Positions 1 through 11,500 of a stretch of 64,000 nt of DNA are shown one piece after another. This stretch comes from Antedon mediterranea (taxonomy: Eukaryota; Echinodermata; Crinoidea; Comatulida; Antedonidae): assembly GCF_964355755.1 (NCBI RefSeq), contig NC_092671.1:2398501-2462500 (forward strand), given 5' to 3'. Positions within the stretch are counted from its first letter, which is position 1. Every line of letters begins with the position of its first letter. The translations under genes and the position numbers were made by a program. The notes beneath the pieces were generated by a model. The model worked only from the letters and a program-made list of their open reading frames with translations, ran no database searches and was not told the DNA's origin.

Positions 1-851
1 GGGGGGATACCTTGTAATTTCTTTTACATGCAAAACGGGGGTATATTTGAATAATCCTAAAAAATTAATTTCTTCACTAAAAAAAAATTTTTAAATGTAG
101 TTTTATGTAATTTTTCCAGATCTTTCTATTTCTGGTATAGTTATCGCGTATACATTGCGCAATTTTGCGTAAATAGACACTTTCCCCCGTTCGGGTCCAA
201 TTTGGGTTTTTTATTTTGCTAGGGAGTATGATCACGTGACATTTTTCACAATCACACTTACTGCAGCTGGCGATCTGTTATTTTGTCGCGATGTTATTTT
301 TGACGGGCAAAAAGTATATTAAAACATTTTGAATGTGACCCTATCATGTTTCACAGTGTAATAATGTGATTATGAGACTTATTACTAAAATGTCAAATCT
401 AACGAGATTTGAGAAAGATGTGGCTATATATTACATGTAAATTATACCAGGGAGTTGCTCCCTGATTATACTGACATTTTTATCGGAAATATTACTTAGG
501 CCTAAACAAATCGTATAAAATGTATTCCCCATTTTTCGACACATAATTTACCAAAGGGGAGACATTTCACCCATGCGTTCACCGGCGACTAAAACGCGTC
601 AGTTGCTAAGTGTAACGCGTTTTGCGACGTATTGTAAACTAATAACCCCTAAGTTACTGAAAAAGTGTAATGTATTAAAAAACACTATTTTCTGACCGAT
701 TTTTTAGAAATGAGTTTTTGGAAAATAATTCCGTATTTTCCCTGTTTTTTTTTAGGTAATCACTTTCAATTAAACATACTTAAACATAATATAAGCTGAG
801 AAAGTCTGAGTGTAGCTCCACTTTAAAATGAAGTAGGTGGAAAGGACCTAG
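1..851. other. AT-rich intergenic or intronic DNA, no gene seen
   Basis: No exon with plausible splice sites was found. A short hairpin lies at about 448-465, where CCAGGGAG is followed closely by CTCCCTG. A related hairpin is at about 47800. If the lectin/PAN exons at 2465-3228 belong to a gene extending upstream, this stretch would be one of its introns. Confidence 0.5.
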
Positions 852-1655
852 GTGGCAATAGCGGGTGGAAACAGACCGGGTGGCAATAGGCCGAGTGGAA
901 ACTGGGCGAGTGGAAACAGACCGGGTGGCAATAGGGAGAGTGGAAACTGGGCGAGTGGAAACAGACCGGGTGGCAATAGGCAGAGTGGAAACTGGGCGAG
1001 TGGAAACTTGGCGGGTGGAAACAGACCGGGTGGCAATAGGCAGAGTGGAAACTGGGCGGGTGGAAACAGACCGGGTGGCAATAGGCCGAGTGGAAACTGG
1101 GCGAGTGGAAACAGACCGGGTGGCAATAGGCCGAGTGGAAACTGGGCGGGTGGAAACAGACCGGGTGGCAATAGGCCGAGTGGAAACTGGGCGAGTGGAA
1201 ACAGACCGAGTGGCAATAGGCCAAGTGGAAACTGGGCGGGTGGAAACAGACCGGGTGGCAATAGGCCGAGTGGAAACTTGGCGGGTGGAAACAGACCGGG
1301 TGGCAATAGGCCGAGTGGAAACTGGGCGGGTGGAAACAGACCGGGTGGCAATAGGCCGAGTGGAAACTGGGCGAGTGGAAACAGACCGGGTGGCAATAGG
1401 CAGAGTGGAAACTTGGCGGGTGGAAACAGACCGGGTGTCAATAGGCAGAGTGGAAACTGGGCGGGTGGAAACAGACCGAGTGGCAATAGGCCGAGTGGAA
1501 ACTGGGCGAGTGGAAACAGACCGAGTGGCAATAGGCCGAGTGGAAACTGGGCGAGTGGAAACAGACCGAGTGGCAATAGGCCGAGTGGAAACTGGGCGAG
1601 TGGAAACAGACCGGGTGGCAATAGGCAGAGTGGAAACTTGGCGGGTGGCAACAAG
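852..1655. repeat. Minisatellite: 15-bp units in a 45-bp higher-order repeat
   Basis: About 54 tandem 15-bp units all start GTGG. They cycle in threes: unit A is GTGGAAACAGACCGG, unit B is GTGGCAATAGGCCGA and unit C is GTGGAAACTGGGCGA. That gives about 18 copies of a 45-bp higher-order unit. Because the period is divisible by 3, several frames on both strands stay open for about 270 codons. In the frame starting at 852, units A and B both encode Gly-Gly-Asn-Arg-Pro, and the bases that differ between them (GGA/GGC, AAC/AAT, AGA/AGG) are all third-codon positions. There is no ATG at the start of that frame. A CCTAG just before 852 could serve as a splice acceptor and the frame ends at TAA near 1664. 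Most likely this is non-coding, but see the finding. Confidence 0.9.
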
Positions 1656-2464
1656 GCGATTTAAAAAAGAAATACAGTCGGTATTTATTCAATACATTTC
1701 TACAATACATTTGTAGGCTCAATGTCCTCGCATTACCATCGGCGTAATTTCGCGGGATTCCTTGACTTCTTTCTTCATGGATCACTGATTCATTAAAACT
1801 GCACTAATATTTGACACGGTTTAAAGGGTATATAGGATGAGCCCTTATCATGCCAATGCTTTTCCAATCGCTTTCTGAAGGTTAATAGATTTGGTGTTCT
1901 GACCACTATAGTCGTAAGAGCATTCCAATAATTGATTGTTCTTTGTGAAAAAAAAATTCAAACGGCATCTATTTGATTTGATTACTTTTTGTTAAAAAAA
2001 TTTCCAATGAAGAGAATTACGCATATGAAATAAACGTCAATTAGGTAATTGAAAAACAGGCTTTATAGGTTGATAAATATTAGTATAATACCTTGAAGAA
2101 CGGACATCTGTTACCTAGAACACCACTGGTTTATATTTGCCTATTTATTAGACAGTACCACACGCTGGCAAAATATACCTCATGAGTTTTCAGTGTTGTT
2201 AACATACAAGAGATAGGTACCTTCATTTAAATTTCTAATTTGACATGTATAGGCTTAAATTTGCCTAAATGTTTAGTCAGGTGGTAGGCTATCTTGAAGA
2301 AACACTTCAATATCCAGATCGGCAAAATAAACAATTCACAAATTTAACGTTTATGTTTTTTACGATTTAGTTAAATAGTGTGTTTAGGCCTATTAGAAAT
2401 GTTCGCGCTTTGCAAGACTTGTCTATTGACTCACGAGATAGCTATTTGCCTATTTATTACATAG
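1656..2464. other. AT-rich spacer before lectin exon, no gene seen
   Basis: Nothing recognisable was found. It ends in a plausible splice acceptor (ACATAG at 2459-2464) immediately before the lectin-domain exon. Confidence 0.4.
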
Positions 2465-3228
2465 GTCCTGTGGCCAAGACGATTACGTACGGAACATCTT
2501 GCTACAAAGTGATAACTGCACCAATCACGTGGCAAGAGGCAGCGAACGCGTGTAAACGAATCAACGCTTATCTAGCAACTATTGACGATGATGATGAACG
2601 CGTTTATCTTACCAAGTTGACGCACGCTCTCGTTGGACCACTGTCAACGCTGTGGTCTGGTGCACAATGTATCCCAATTGACTCTGCAGACAGTGTTAGC
2701 TGTGATGCCAAATATGGTTATATTTGTGAAAGTAAATGTAAGTTTTTTAATGTTAGTCCTACAATCATACTTTCAATTAGAAGCCTTGAAAACGTCTACA
2801 CTATCAAACTCGTTTGACAAAAAAGGTGTTATGTGCCCAAATATGGTAGTGATATGCCCAAATATGGTAGGGATATGACATCATCATGTCCATATATGGG
2901 CACATCATATGTTGTCACATAAAGTTTGATAGTCTAGACAGAGCTTAAGATAATTGTTTAACATTTATTATTTTCAGTTGGACTTCACAGAAATTTCAGA
3001 CGCGTCAGTTCTGGCCAATCACCAAACACCATTCTGTCGTCTAGGAAAGCCGTGAGTTCTGGTGTTTGTAGCTTGTATTGTGAAAACTGCAACTCATTCT
3101 CGTTTAACGCAGACACGCATGATTGCAAGATGAGCAATGAGACCACCGACTCCAGTGCCGTTTCGGAGGACGGTTATGAACTGTTTATTTTACAAACGAG
3201 TTATTACGAAACTTGCCAAATGCGTTAG
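2465..3228 (+). CDS. 3' end of a C-type-lectin/PAN protein gene (two exons; 5' part not in window)
   Basis: Two exons, 2465-2737 and 2978-3228 (stop TAG), in phase 1. The first encodes a C-type-lectin-like domain: CYKVIT near its start, then TWQEAANACKRINAYLATID, ending in YGYICES. The second encodes a PAN/apple domain with the VCSLYCE, CNSFSFNAD and HDCKM cysteine pattern. Both closely resemble the last two exons of the gene at 5565-16269, with long identical peptide blocks, so this is a tandem paralogue of its 3' end. Differences include loss of three residues between YCE and NC in the PAN domain. Splice sites and frame are intact, but no fibrinogen-like exons or signal peptide were found upstream, so they are either before the window or absent (partial duplication). 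A MITE-A copy lies in the intron. Function is probably extracellular ligand binding. Confidence 0.75.
2783..2946. mobile_element. MITE-A copy 1
   Basis: Palindromic element with the arm GTCTACACTATCAAACT on the left and its complement near 2922-2940. It includes CCAAATATGG twice and CCATATATGG. It sits in the lectin/PAN intron in the orientation opposite to most other copies, and its left end is imprecise. Confidence 0.8.
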
Positions 3229-4251
3229 TGCCTGATTGCTAATTTTTTAGGAATAATGTTGATATCGGAATTTAGATCGATGTGGTTTTAATAAGATAAA
3301 TTTAGCATCTCAGGTGTATCACATGTGCGCCTGTATCATGGAAGAATCCGTTAAATCGTGGTAGACACGATATATTATCTCTGAAAATTTGAATATTCTT
3401 TCATTGTTTCACTTCATGATCGACTCTATCGCACCAGTGGGTACATCACAGGCAGAACGAAAAATATCAATCGCATGGCGAATGCTTGTATTGATAGCGG
3501 GTCCCTTAATATTAAACGTTTAAAAACGAAAAAAAAAATGATTATAATAATGATTTTTTTAAATTTAGTTTGTGACTTTAAATAGACCGAAACATGTTGG
3601 GAAAGTGTCGAGTGGGTTAGAGTCGATGATACCAGATATTACATGTGAAACACAATATATGCTGTATCATTGCGTTTGCCTATGATACTACACAAAGTTA
3701 GGTACATTGAAGTGATAGTGCTAGTAATATATATTAGAAAGAGCTGTTTGTTATATCGATTTTGTGGTGTTTTTGTGATGTAATTATGGTTTTATATGCT
3801 ATGTTTAACTGTAATCAAAATATGTTACGCTTTGTATTAACTACATAAATTAAATATTTTTCAAGCAACAAAACCTTTTCATTTACAAAGAATGAAATTT
3901 CGTTCTTTCTAACAAACTTATCGATGTTACAGTATACGTTCGAAGACCGCTGTTGAATATAGTCTGTGGAAGGATCAAACAAGACCGTTTGAAATTTGTA
4001 TCGTTCAGAAAATTACCGGGTTTAAAATTGTTATTGTAGTATTACGTCAGCGGTAAAACTGAACGAGCGTCATGTGACATTTATATTCATTTTCGTTTTT
4101 TAAAGTGTTGCTACACAGAACTCTTTGGTAATGTAGATAAGTCACCAAGATTTATGAATGTAAAGCACATGTCTTAGGAAAAAAGGTATATATAAGTCAA
4201 AAGAACAATCGAATTACAAAGGAAAATAATATTTTGTTGATATAGCTAGTT

Positions 4252-4410
4252 ACACGGTTAGCCTTTCGCCTCCAGGATAAACGGTTAGCCTTTCGGCTCT
4301 ATGATACACGGTTGGCCTTTCGCCTCCAGGATAAACGGTTAGCCTTTCGCCTCCAGGATACACGGTTACCCTTTCGCCTCCAGGATACACGGTTAGCCTT
4401 TCGCCTCCAG
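4252..4410. repeat. 26-bp tandem repeat, about 6 copies
   Basis: Units read ACGGTTAGCCTTTCGCCTCC followed by AGGATA, with small changes such as GGCTCTATGATA in the second copy. No coding potential was seen. Confidence 0.9.
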
Positions 4411-4833
4411 TTGCAGCTAATATTTACATTGCACTGGAAATAATTTAATTTAATGTCTTAAAATTTTTGACGAATAAAGTATATATATAGGCCTATAGGC
4501 CTATATGGTTACTAAGCCTGTTTTTGTTGGTGATTTCATACTCGAAATAATATCATAGTAACTTTACAGAAGCCAAATTAAAATAAAATGTTAGTATAAC
4601 TATACGTATACTTCCATCGTGAAATTCTGGAGCCACTTGATTTGTTTGCAAATATTTAAAAAAATCAAATCTCCGGCATGAAATTAACGTTTTTTTAATT
4701 TAGCCTTGTAGATTGTTTTTGTGGGTATTTTTTAATCTCCGTGGCAATAATCAGTTAACGGTATCTGTATTAGTCCTTACAATAACACATTTTACCAATA
4801 TTTCCATTCTTTTATTGTATATAATTAACACCA

Positions 4834-4905
4834 TTAATAATAATAATAATTATTATTATTATTTCTAATAATAATAATTATTATTATTATTTTATAAATA
4901 AATTT
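4834..4905. repeat. AAT/ATT trinucleotide palindrome
   Basis: Runs of AAT followed by runs of ATT occur twice, giving nested self-complementary segments that could form a cruciform. Confidence 0.8.
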
Positions 4906-5564
4906 TAACTTTTCGGTAAACCAATTTTCAAGTACTTACTTGCTACGTTTCGGCTATTTTCTGTAGCTTTATTTATTTGAAACCACATGAAATTTTTCGA
5001 GAGTTATTATTATTTACTTTGGAGGGTTATAAAAGTGTCGCCGTGTTAACATATTGGCACTTTATGTATATAGGCCTATTTTAAAGTTTGTATTTATCTA
5101 GGCCTATATTCCCAATACCTTCCTATCAAACAAAATAATATCCAAACCAATCTAAGGAAAATTAACACCGAATTGGCTTCCCTCTTTTATTTCCATCCCC
5201 TCACGCCATTCCCGTGTCCACACTTGACATCAATATTACGTCAAACCTTATTATATATAGAGCGTTGTTATAAAAGGTTCTCGGATGATCAGACGCCGGA
5301 AATGCGATAATCGAATATTTTATCAATAATTTGCACCTTTAGTTATTTCCAGGTATGAGTTCTTTGTATAAATATCAATATTTGTTCATATTAGTGTTAA
5401 TTTGAGAAATTCAGATATGATCCTTTCTTTTACGCATTGGTCAAACATGCATGTAGCTTCCATTCTTGGACCACACAGTCTCTATAACATGGCATGCACT
5501 AACACCATGATATAGGCCTCGTAACTACCATTGATGTTGACTTTTAAAAAGAACTTAGTATACA

Positions 5565-8500
5565 ATGCCGTATTGTCATCGAAAGGACATGATATTGATA
5601 TGGAGTTTGTTACTGAGTGCCGGGTATCAAGGTAAGCAGTTGACTGGGCGCGTAACGTTGCGCGTTAAAGTTAACAATCAGAATGCGAATTAAATGCCGT
5701 TTGCTCTTTACTTCTAAAATGCTGTGTATGTGTTATTATAACGTGCAATGTTTTGATTCGATTATCAGGTTTAAATCTTTTAAAGGAAATGTGTAAATCT
5801 CTTCGTTAAAGTTTTAGAGTCATTACAGTTACAATGTTTAGGGCTACATAATGAACTTGATACAGGTTCTTATTGTGTAGATTTCTACTTGCTCATAAAT
5901 GAAGGAAAGTAATTTAGGCCTACTTTAAGCTGCTTCCACATCGCGCCCGGATTCGGTCCGCCGGTGCCTTGAGAAAAATACCGTGAAAAATGGATTCAGT
6001 GGTAAAGCGTATGATTGTTCACACCAAATTTGTACGATTTGAATCCGTACCTGATTAGGTCTTCGAATTAGTAGCGATGGATTAAGAAGCGCTTTTGTTT
6101 TCTGAAATCTTCTTTTTTTTTCTTTCGTCCAATCAGCAGTGAGCATGAATGAGCTCGCTTGACAACGGATAACCAAATTCGTGCTTAATGTGAGCACACT
6201 CAACGTTCGCGATATTTTTCTCAGGGCGCCGGACAGAATCTGGGCACAATGTGAAAGCAGCTTTAATCAATGCTTTTAAACAAAATAATGAAATCAATGA
6301 ACAAAAATATACATGGAAAAAAGTGGAGGCGATGTTTTAGCTTGGTTCCCTGGGTGAAGTGCAATGCAGGTAATTTGACCAATCAGACGACGGGATCATT
6401 ATCCTTCGCGTCGAGATTGGTCAAATTACTTGCGTTGCGTTTACGCTCTTAAGCTTGGTTCCCACTAGGACGTAACGCAAGGACGTAAACGCAACGCGAG
6501 CGTTTTAACCAATGACAAGCGAAGTTATAGACAGTTAGCAATTACAAGCGAATAAGCCATCGCGTGTGATTGGTCAATTCACTTGCGTTACGTTACGTCC
6601 TTGTGTTGCGTCGCTAGTGGGAACCACGCTTTATGAGAACGGAATCATGGCTATTAAGCTTGGTTCCCACTAGCGACGCTACGTAACGGAAGAAAATGCC
6701 CTTCCAATAATTGTGTTTGCCCCCGCCTGCGTGAAATCAAACCTGCGATATTTGCAGCACTGTTGCGTCGTTGGTTCCCACTTGTGATTACGCAATACAG
6801 CACAGCGTTGCGTTCTAGTGGGAACCACGCTTTACAACAATGATCATCTTCGAGTATTAGCGTTTCAGAGTTAATCATCTTAAAATCAGCTAAAACAGTC
6901 ACGTGATTTATTTCAGTCAATGGTCAGATCTCTTGTGCTGAACTTAAACAGCAGGGTGATCTAACAAATGGGTTGAAAACCATAGACCCAGAGGAGGCAG
7001 GTGCCGGGGGTATACAGGTTGAATGTGATATGACCTCTGACCCCAATGATGGTAAGTTCATGATTCATGTAGGAATATTGCAAATATTTACCCAGTTGGC
7101 GATTGTAAGTAATAATTAAAACTCGGTAAAACATCCTGTAGTACCACTTATTTCACAAATAATCTCGTTCTGCTTAACAACTGTGGAAAAATAAGTTGTG
7201 TTATTAATTATGTTCTTACAATGGTTTATAATTAAAAGATAAATAGCAATGACAATTTATAGCCGGATCTAGCTTTTAAAATAACATAATATAATATAAA
7301 AGGTATGACTATTTTCGTTATTAATGTATATAGATGACGTCGTACCCTAATATGATCACGTGACTACTTTGATTTTCATTGGCATCCATTAATTTGTGGT
7401 TAACAGAATAAAACGATCGCTAATTAATTGTGTTTGTTTTAAAGGTATAACAATTATTAAAAACGGTGAGGTTCGTAGGTTAGTGAACGGGTACGAAAGC
7501 ACAGGACAATACTCAAGAACAATCTCTTATAGCGGTTTCACAATGGAACAGATAGCACAGTTAATCACAAAATCAGCATCGTGTGAACAGTATGTTGAGG
7601 TAAAATTCCGTTACTTAAAGCTATGTTTACACGCTCTTTTATATATAAACATCCAATGACAATTGGATTAATAATAATAATTAAATGTATATATTTTATC
7701 TGAATTTTAGGTAATCATTTACTGTATCGAATTGTTAAACAGGACATAGGCCTTTCTAATTTATTGACTGAATTTATTAATTTCTTAACATAAATTATGG
7801 TCTATTATTCACAGATATTTATTGTTTTGATTAGTTTAGCTTTTTGCCGTTATTGTCTTGTAGTTCCTGATTCAAATTGTTTAAAGAATGGTACAGAGTT
7901 TATTAATAAAGTTTATTCTAGAGTTTATATTGGGATACCTAAGTACAAGTCAGTATATCGTAGGTCTATGCTACAACATAGGAATTTTTCAAAGAGCAGG
8001 GTGGCCCATGATACCAGTTCAGTGTCCACATTTAATATAGATCTTCTATCATTATGCGTCGATATCCACCCTAACCCGGGGCCTGATTCCACTTCTAGGT
8101 CGACTGATGCTCTAAAACGTTCTGAATCTAGTATTGTAGGTAGGTCTGGTGTGACAGGCTCTATTATATGTGGTACTTGCGCTAGTAACATTTTTCGGAA
8201 CCGTCAGCAGGTTACTTGCTGCAACTGTCAAATGGTTTTCCATGCTAGTTGTGTCTCGATTTCTCAGGCTAATTATAGACGGTTTTATAAAGGTAGGAAT
8301 TACACCTGGACATGTTTTGTATGTGCATTGCCGCGGTTGAATGACTCTTTTTTTAGTGATGACTTCTCACTCAACTCCACTTTGGACTCTATCCAAGATA
8401 ATCAATCGGATGCTAGTGTTCACAAAAACAATCCATGTCTGACTGGAGTATGTATGAATGCCCGCAGTTTGAAGAACAAACTTTCCTGCTTTGACAATCT

Positions 8501-11500
8501 GGTTCATCAAATGGACTTAAGTCTGATTGGAGTCACAGAGAGTTGGCTTGACGACACAATCCTGGATGGCACTATCTCATCTCAACATGTCATCTTTAGA
8601 AAGGATCGTGCTACCCGTGGTGGTGGAGTCTTACTGGCAATAAAACCAGAGTTGGACCCTAAACGCATTTTACATCCCTCTATGGCCGATATCGAATGTG
8701 TTTGGGCTGAATTCAGTTTAAAAGACGGAAAGTGGCTATGTGGTATATATTACAGGCCACCTGGTGATCCAATTCTGCCAATCATCTGGAAGAAGTACTG
8801 CTGAACTTAAACATCCAACAGTTCAAAGGAGTTGTCCTAATGGGGGACTTTAATATCAACTGGTTGGAAGCTGGTTGTAATCCGGCTAACCAGCTACTTA
8901 CTAAAGTCTCCGAGTGGACTTCATCCTTAGGCCTTCGTCAGATGATTGAGGAGCCAACGAGAATTGCAACCAGTTTAGATCGAAATAGCACTCTCATTGA
9001 CCTACTATTTACCAACTGTGATCAACAAGTGTGTGACATACGTGTTATGGAACCATTCTCAACCTCTGATCACTGCATGATTTCCTTTCGGATTCGCGGT
9101 GAGCCTAGGGTCATGGCCCTTCCGATAAGGACAAAATACCTGTATAATAAGACTGACATAGAATTACTTAACAATAGTGTCAGAAGTATCACATGGGACT
9201 CAATTTATGATGACAAATCTGTTAACAAAACATGGGAAAAGTTCCAATCATTATTTATGGACTGTATCAATGCTGCAATCCCTAACAGAAGACAGAAAAA
9301 GAAAACCAAACCGTGGATTTCTCCGGATATTAAGCGTCTTGTAACATTAAAACGTCGACTATTTAAACGTGCAAAGTCTTCAGGCACTGTTGAACACTGA
9401 AATAGTTACAAGAAAATTCGTAATAAAGTAAAATACGATATAGGTCGATGTAAAAGTCAATTTTTAAATGACCTAATGTCTAAGCCGCACAACACGAAGC
9501 AGTTCTGGTCTTATGTAAAATCTAAAAGACAGTCAGTTCAGTGTTCCATCTTTGAAGTCAATGGTATAGCATGTTCCGATCCTATCATTATTGCAGATTC
9601 ATTTAATTCCTTATTTTCGTCATATTTTACTGAGCCTCCAAGTGACGAAAATTATACTATAAGTTCTCCTAATCTGGATATTCCAACTCTGGAAAACATA
9701 TATATTCACCCTGTCACTGTATATAAAAAATTGAGAAACTTAAAAAATGGAAAAGCACCTGGTCCTGACTGTGTGACATCGTCTATGCTGAAGCTATGTG
9801 CTGCTAGTCTGTCACCGTTGCTGACAGACATATACAAGTATAGCTTGTCTAGTGGCGAAGTACCTTCGGCCTGGAAAGATGCAAATATTGCTCCCATTCA
9901 CAAAAAGGGCAAGAAAGGCGAATTGAAAAACTACAGACCGGTAGCCTTAACTTCGCTATTTTGCAAAGTATTGGAGAGTATAGTTGCTGATGAACTTCGT
10001 AACCACCTAAACGAGTTCGGCCTTCTGTATGATGCGCAGCATGGATTTAATCCTGGTAAATCTTGTTCAAGCTTGCTAGCCGAGGCGACAACATCATTGA
10101 CAACCTTACTTGACAAAGGTGTCCCACGCATTGATATTGTTGCACTAGACTATAGTCGTGCATTTGATTCAATTTCGCACTCTACACTGATTTCTAAACT
10201 AAAAAGAACCTATGGAATTGGTGGTTCCATGTTGCCTTGGTTGGAATCATTTTTAACTGGACGTAAGCAACAAGTTGGTTTTAATGGAAAGATGTCCGGC
10301 AAGAGTTGCGTAATATCAGGGGTTCCTCAGGGGTCTGTGCTTGGACCCCTGTTATTTAATATATATGTTAATGATCTACATATGCACCTACATGCAAAAC
10401 CATATCAATATGCAGACGACACTTGCATTGCTAAATGTATAATGACGGAGGAAGATAGTTTATCTCTGCAATAGGACATTGACACGATCTCCTGGTGGTC
10501 AGCACCACCACATTTTTGTTACAAATATATTATATAAATTACAGAATAGTTTTATTTTAAATATGTTGATTATCAATTGTAGGCATTTGGATGTTCTGAC
10601 TTTTAAACATCTTGCATCCAAAACTGATAGTGGAAAGTATTGTATCCCAACCAGATTTATCCGTCTGTGGAATGCACTACCGGTCAATATTACAGACGCC
10701 TTTGTTTGCGGAAGTTGGGTACAATTTAAAAACATGTTAATGGACCACTTTAAAAACACTATGCCTCTTTAATGTATATAATCATAGTATTTATATTACT
10801 TATTTACATTGTTTTATGTTTTATTGTATGCTTTGAGTGCTGGTGTGGCACGCCTTATGGCGACAGTGGTCCTTCGACCTCTTTTGCCACTCCTTGGCAC
10901 ACTCAAAGTCTATGTATTGTTTTAATTGCTAAAATTAAATTAAATTAAATTAATAAAATCCAATGTGTTTGTTCCGCGTTCAAATACACCACAGTTGTAA
11001 TCCGATGGGAAGGCATATTTCTATCGCTTGTCTACCCTTATATTTCGAAATCTATCGAAGTTAATTTACATTTGTTTCCAATGTAAACATAATTATACAT
11101 GTCCCAAACGGCGCCCTGTAGTTTCACATTCTTTATTCATTTTAGTTTGAAAGTCATCATTCATGGATGTATTTTTATGCAAACAACCCGTTTGCTTGGT
11201 GGGTATCAAGAGACGGTGAACACATGTACACCTGGGGAGGTGGGAAAACATATAAGAGGACCTGCGCATGTGGACTGACAGGTAAGTTAATAATAATAAT
11301 ATTTATTTGGAACAACACTTTTTTAACAGTAGTGACACACATGCGTAGATGGTGCGTCCATACAATTACAAAATTTAATACAAAAACAATGGAAAATAAA
11401 AACTGAAACTAAAACATTTTTCATATTTGATTATTAACTATAAACATAAAATTTGACTCAATGCTATTAAAAGAACTTATTTTAAAACTAAAACTACACT

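Larger units (their letters stand above)
3229..5564. other. Intergenic region between the two lectin/PAN genes
   Basis: No exon was recognised. It should hold the 3' UTR of the upstream gene and the promoter of the downstream gene. A tandem repeat (4252-4410) and an AAT/ATT palindrome (4834-4905) are listed separately. A TATATATAG stretch at about 5252-5261 is a possible core promoter about 310 bp before the start codon at 5565; this is weak. Confidence 0.4.

Noticed and set aside
823-1785. Minus-strand and second plus-strand frames over the minisatellite
   Set aside because: Open frames are expected from a 15-bp period; in these frames I saw no pattern favouring synonymous change.
5925-6203. 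92-codon minus-strand frame
   Set aside because: It lies within the inverted-repeat element MITE-C and has no recognisable domain.
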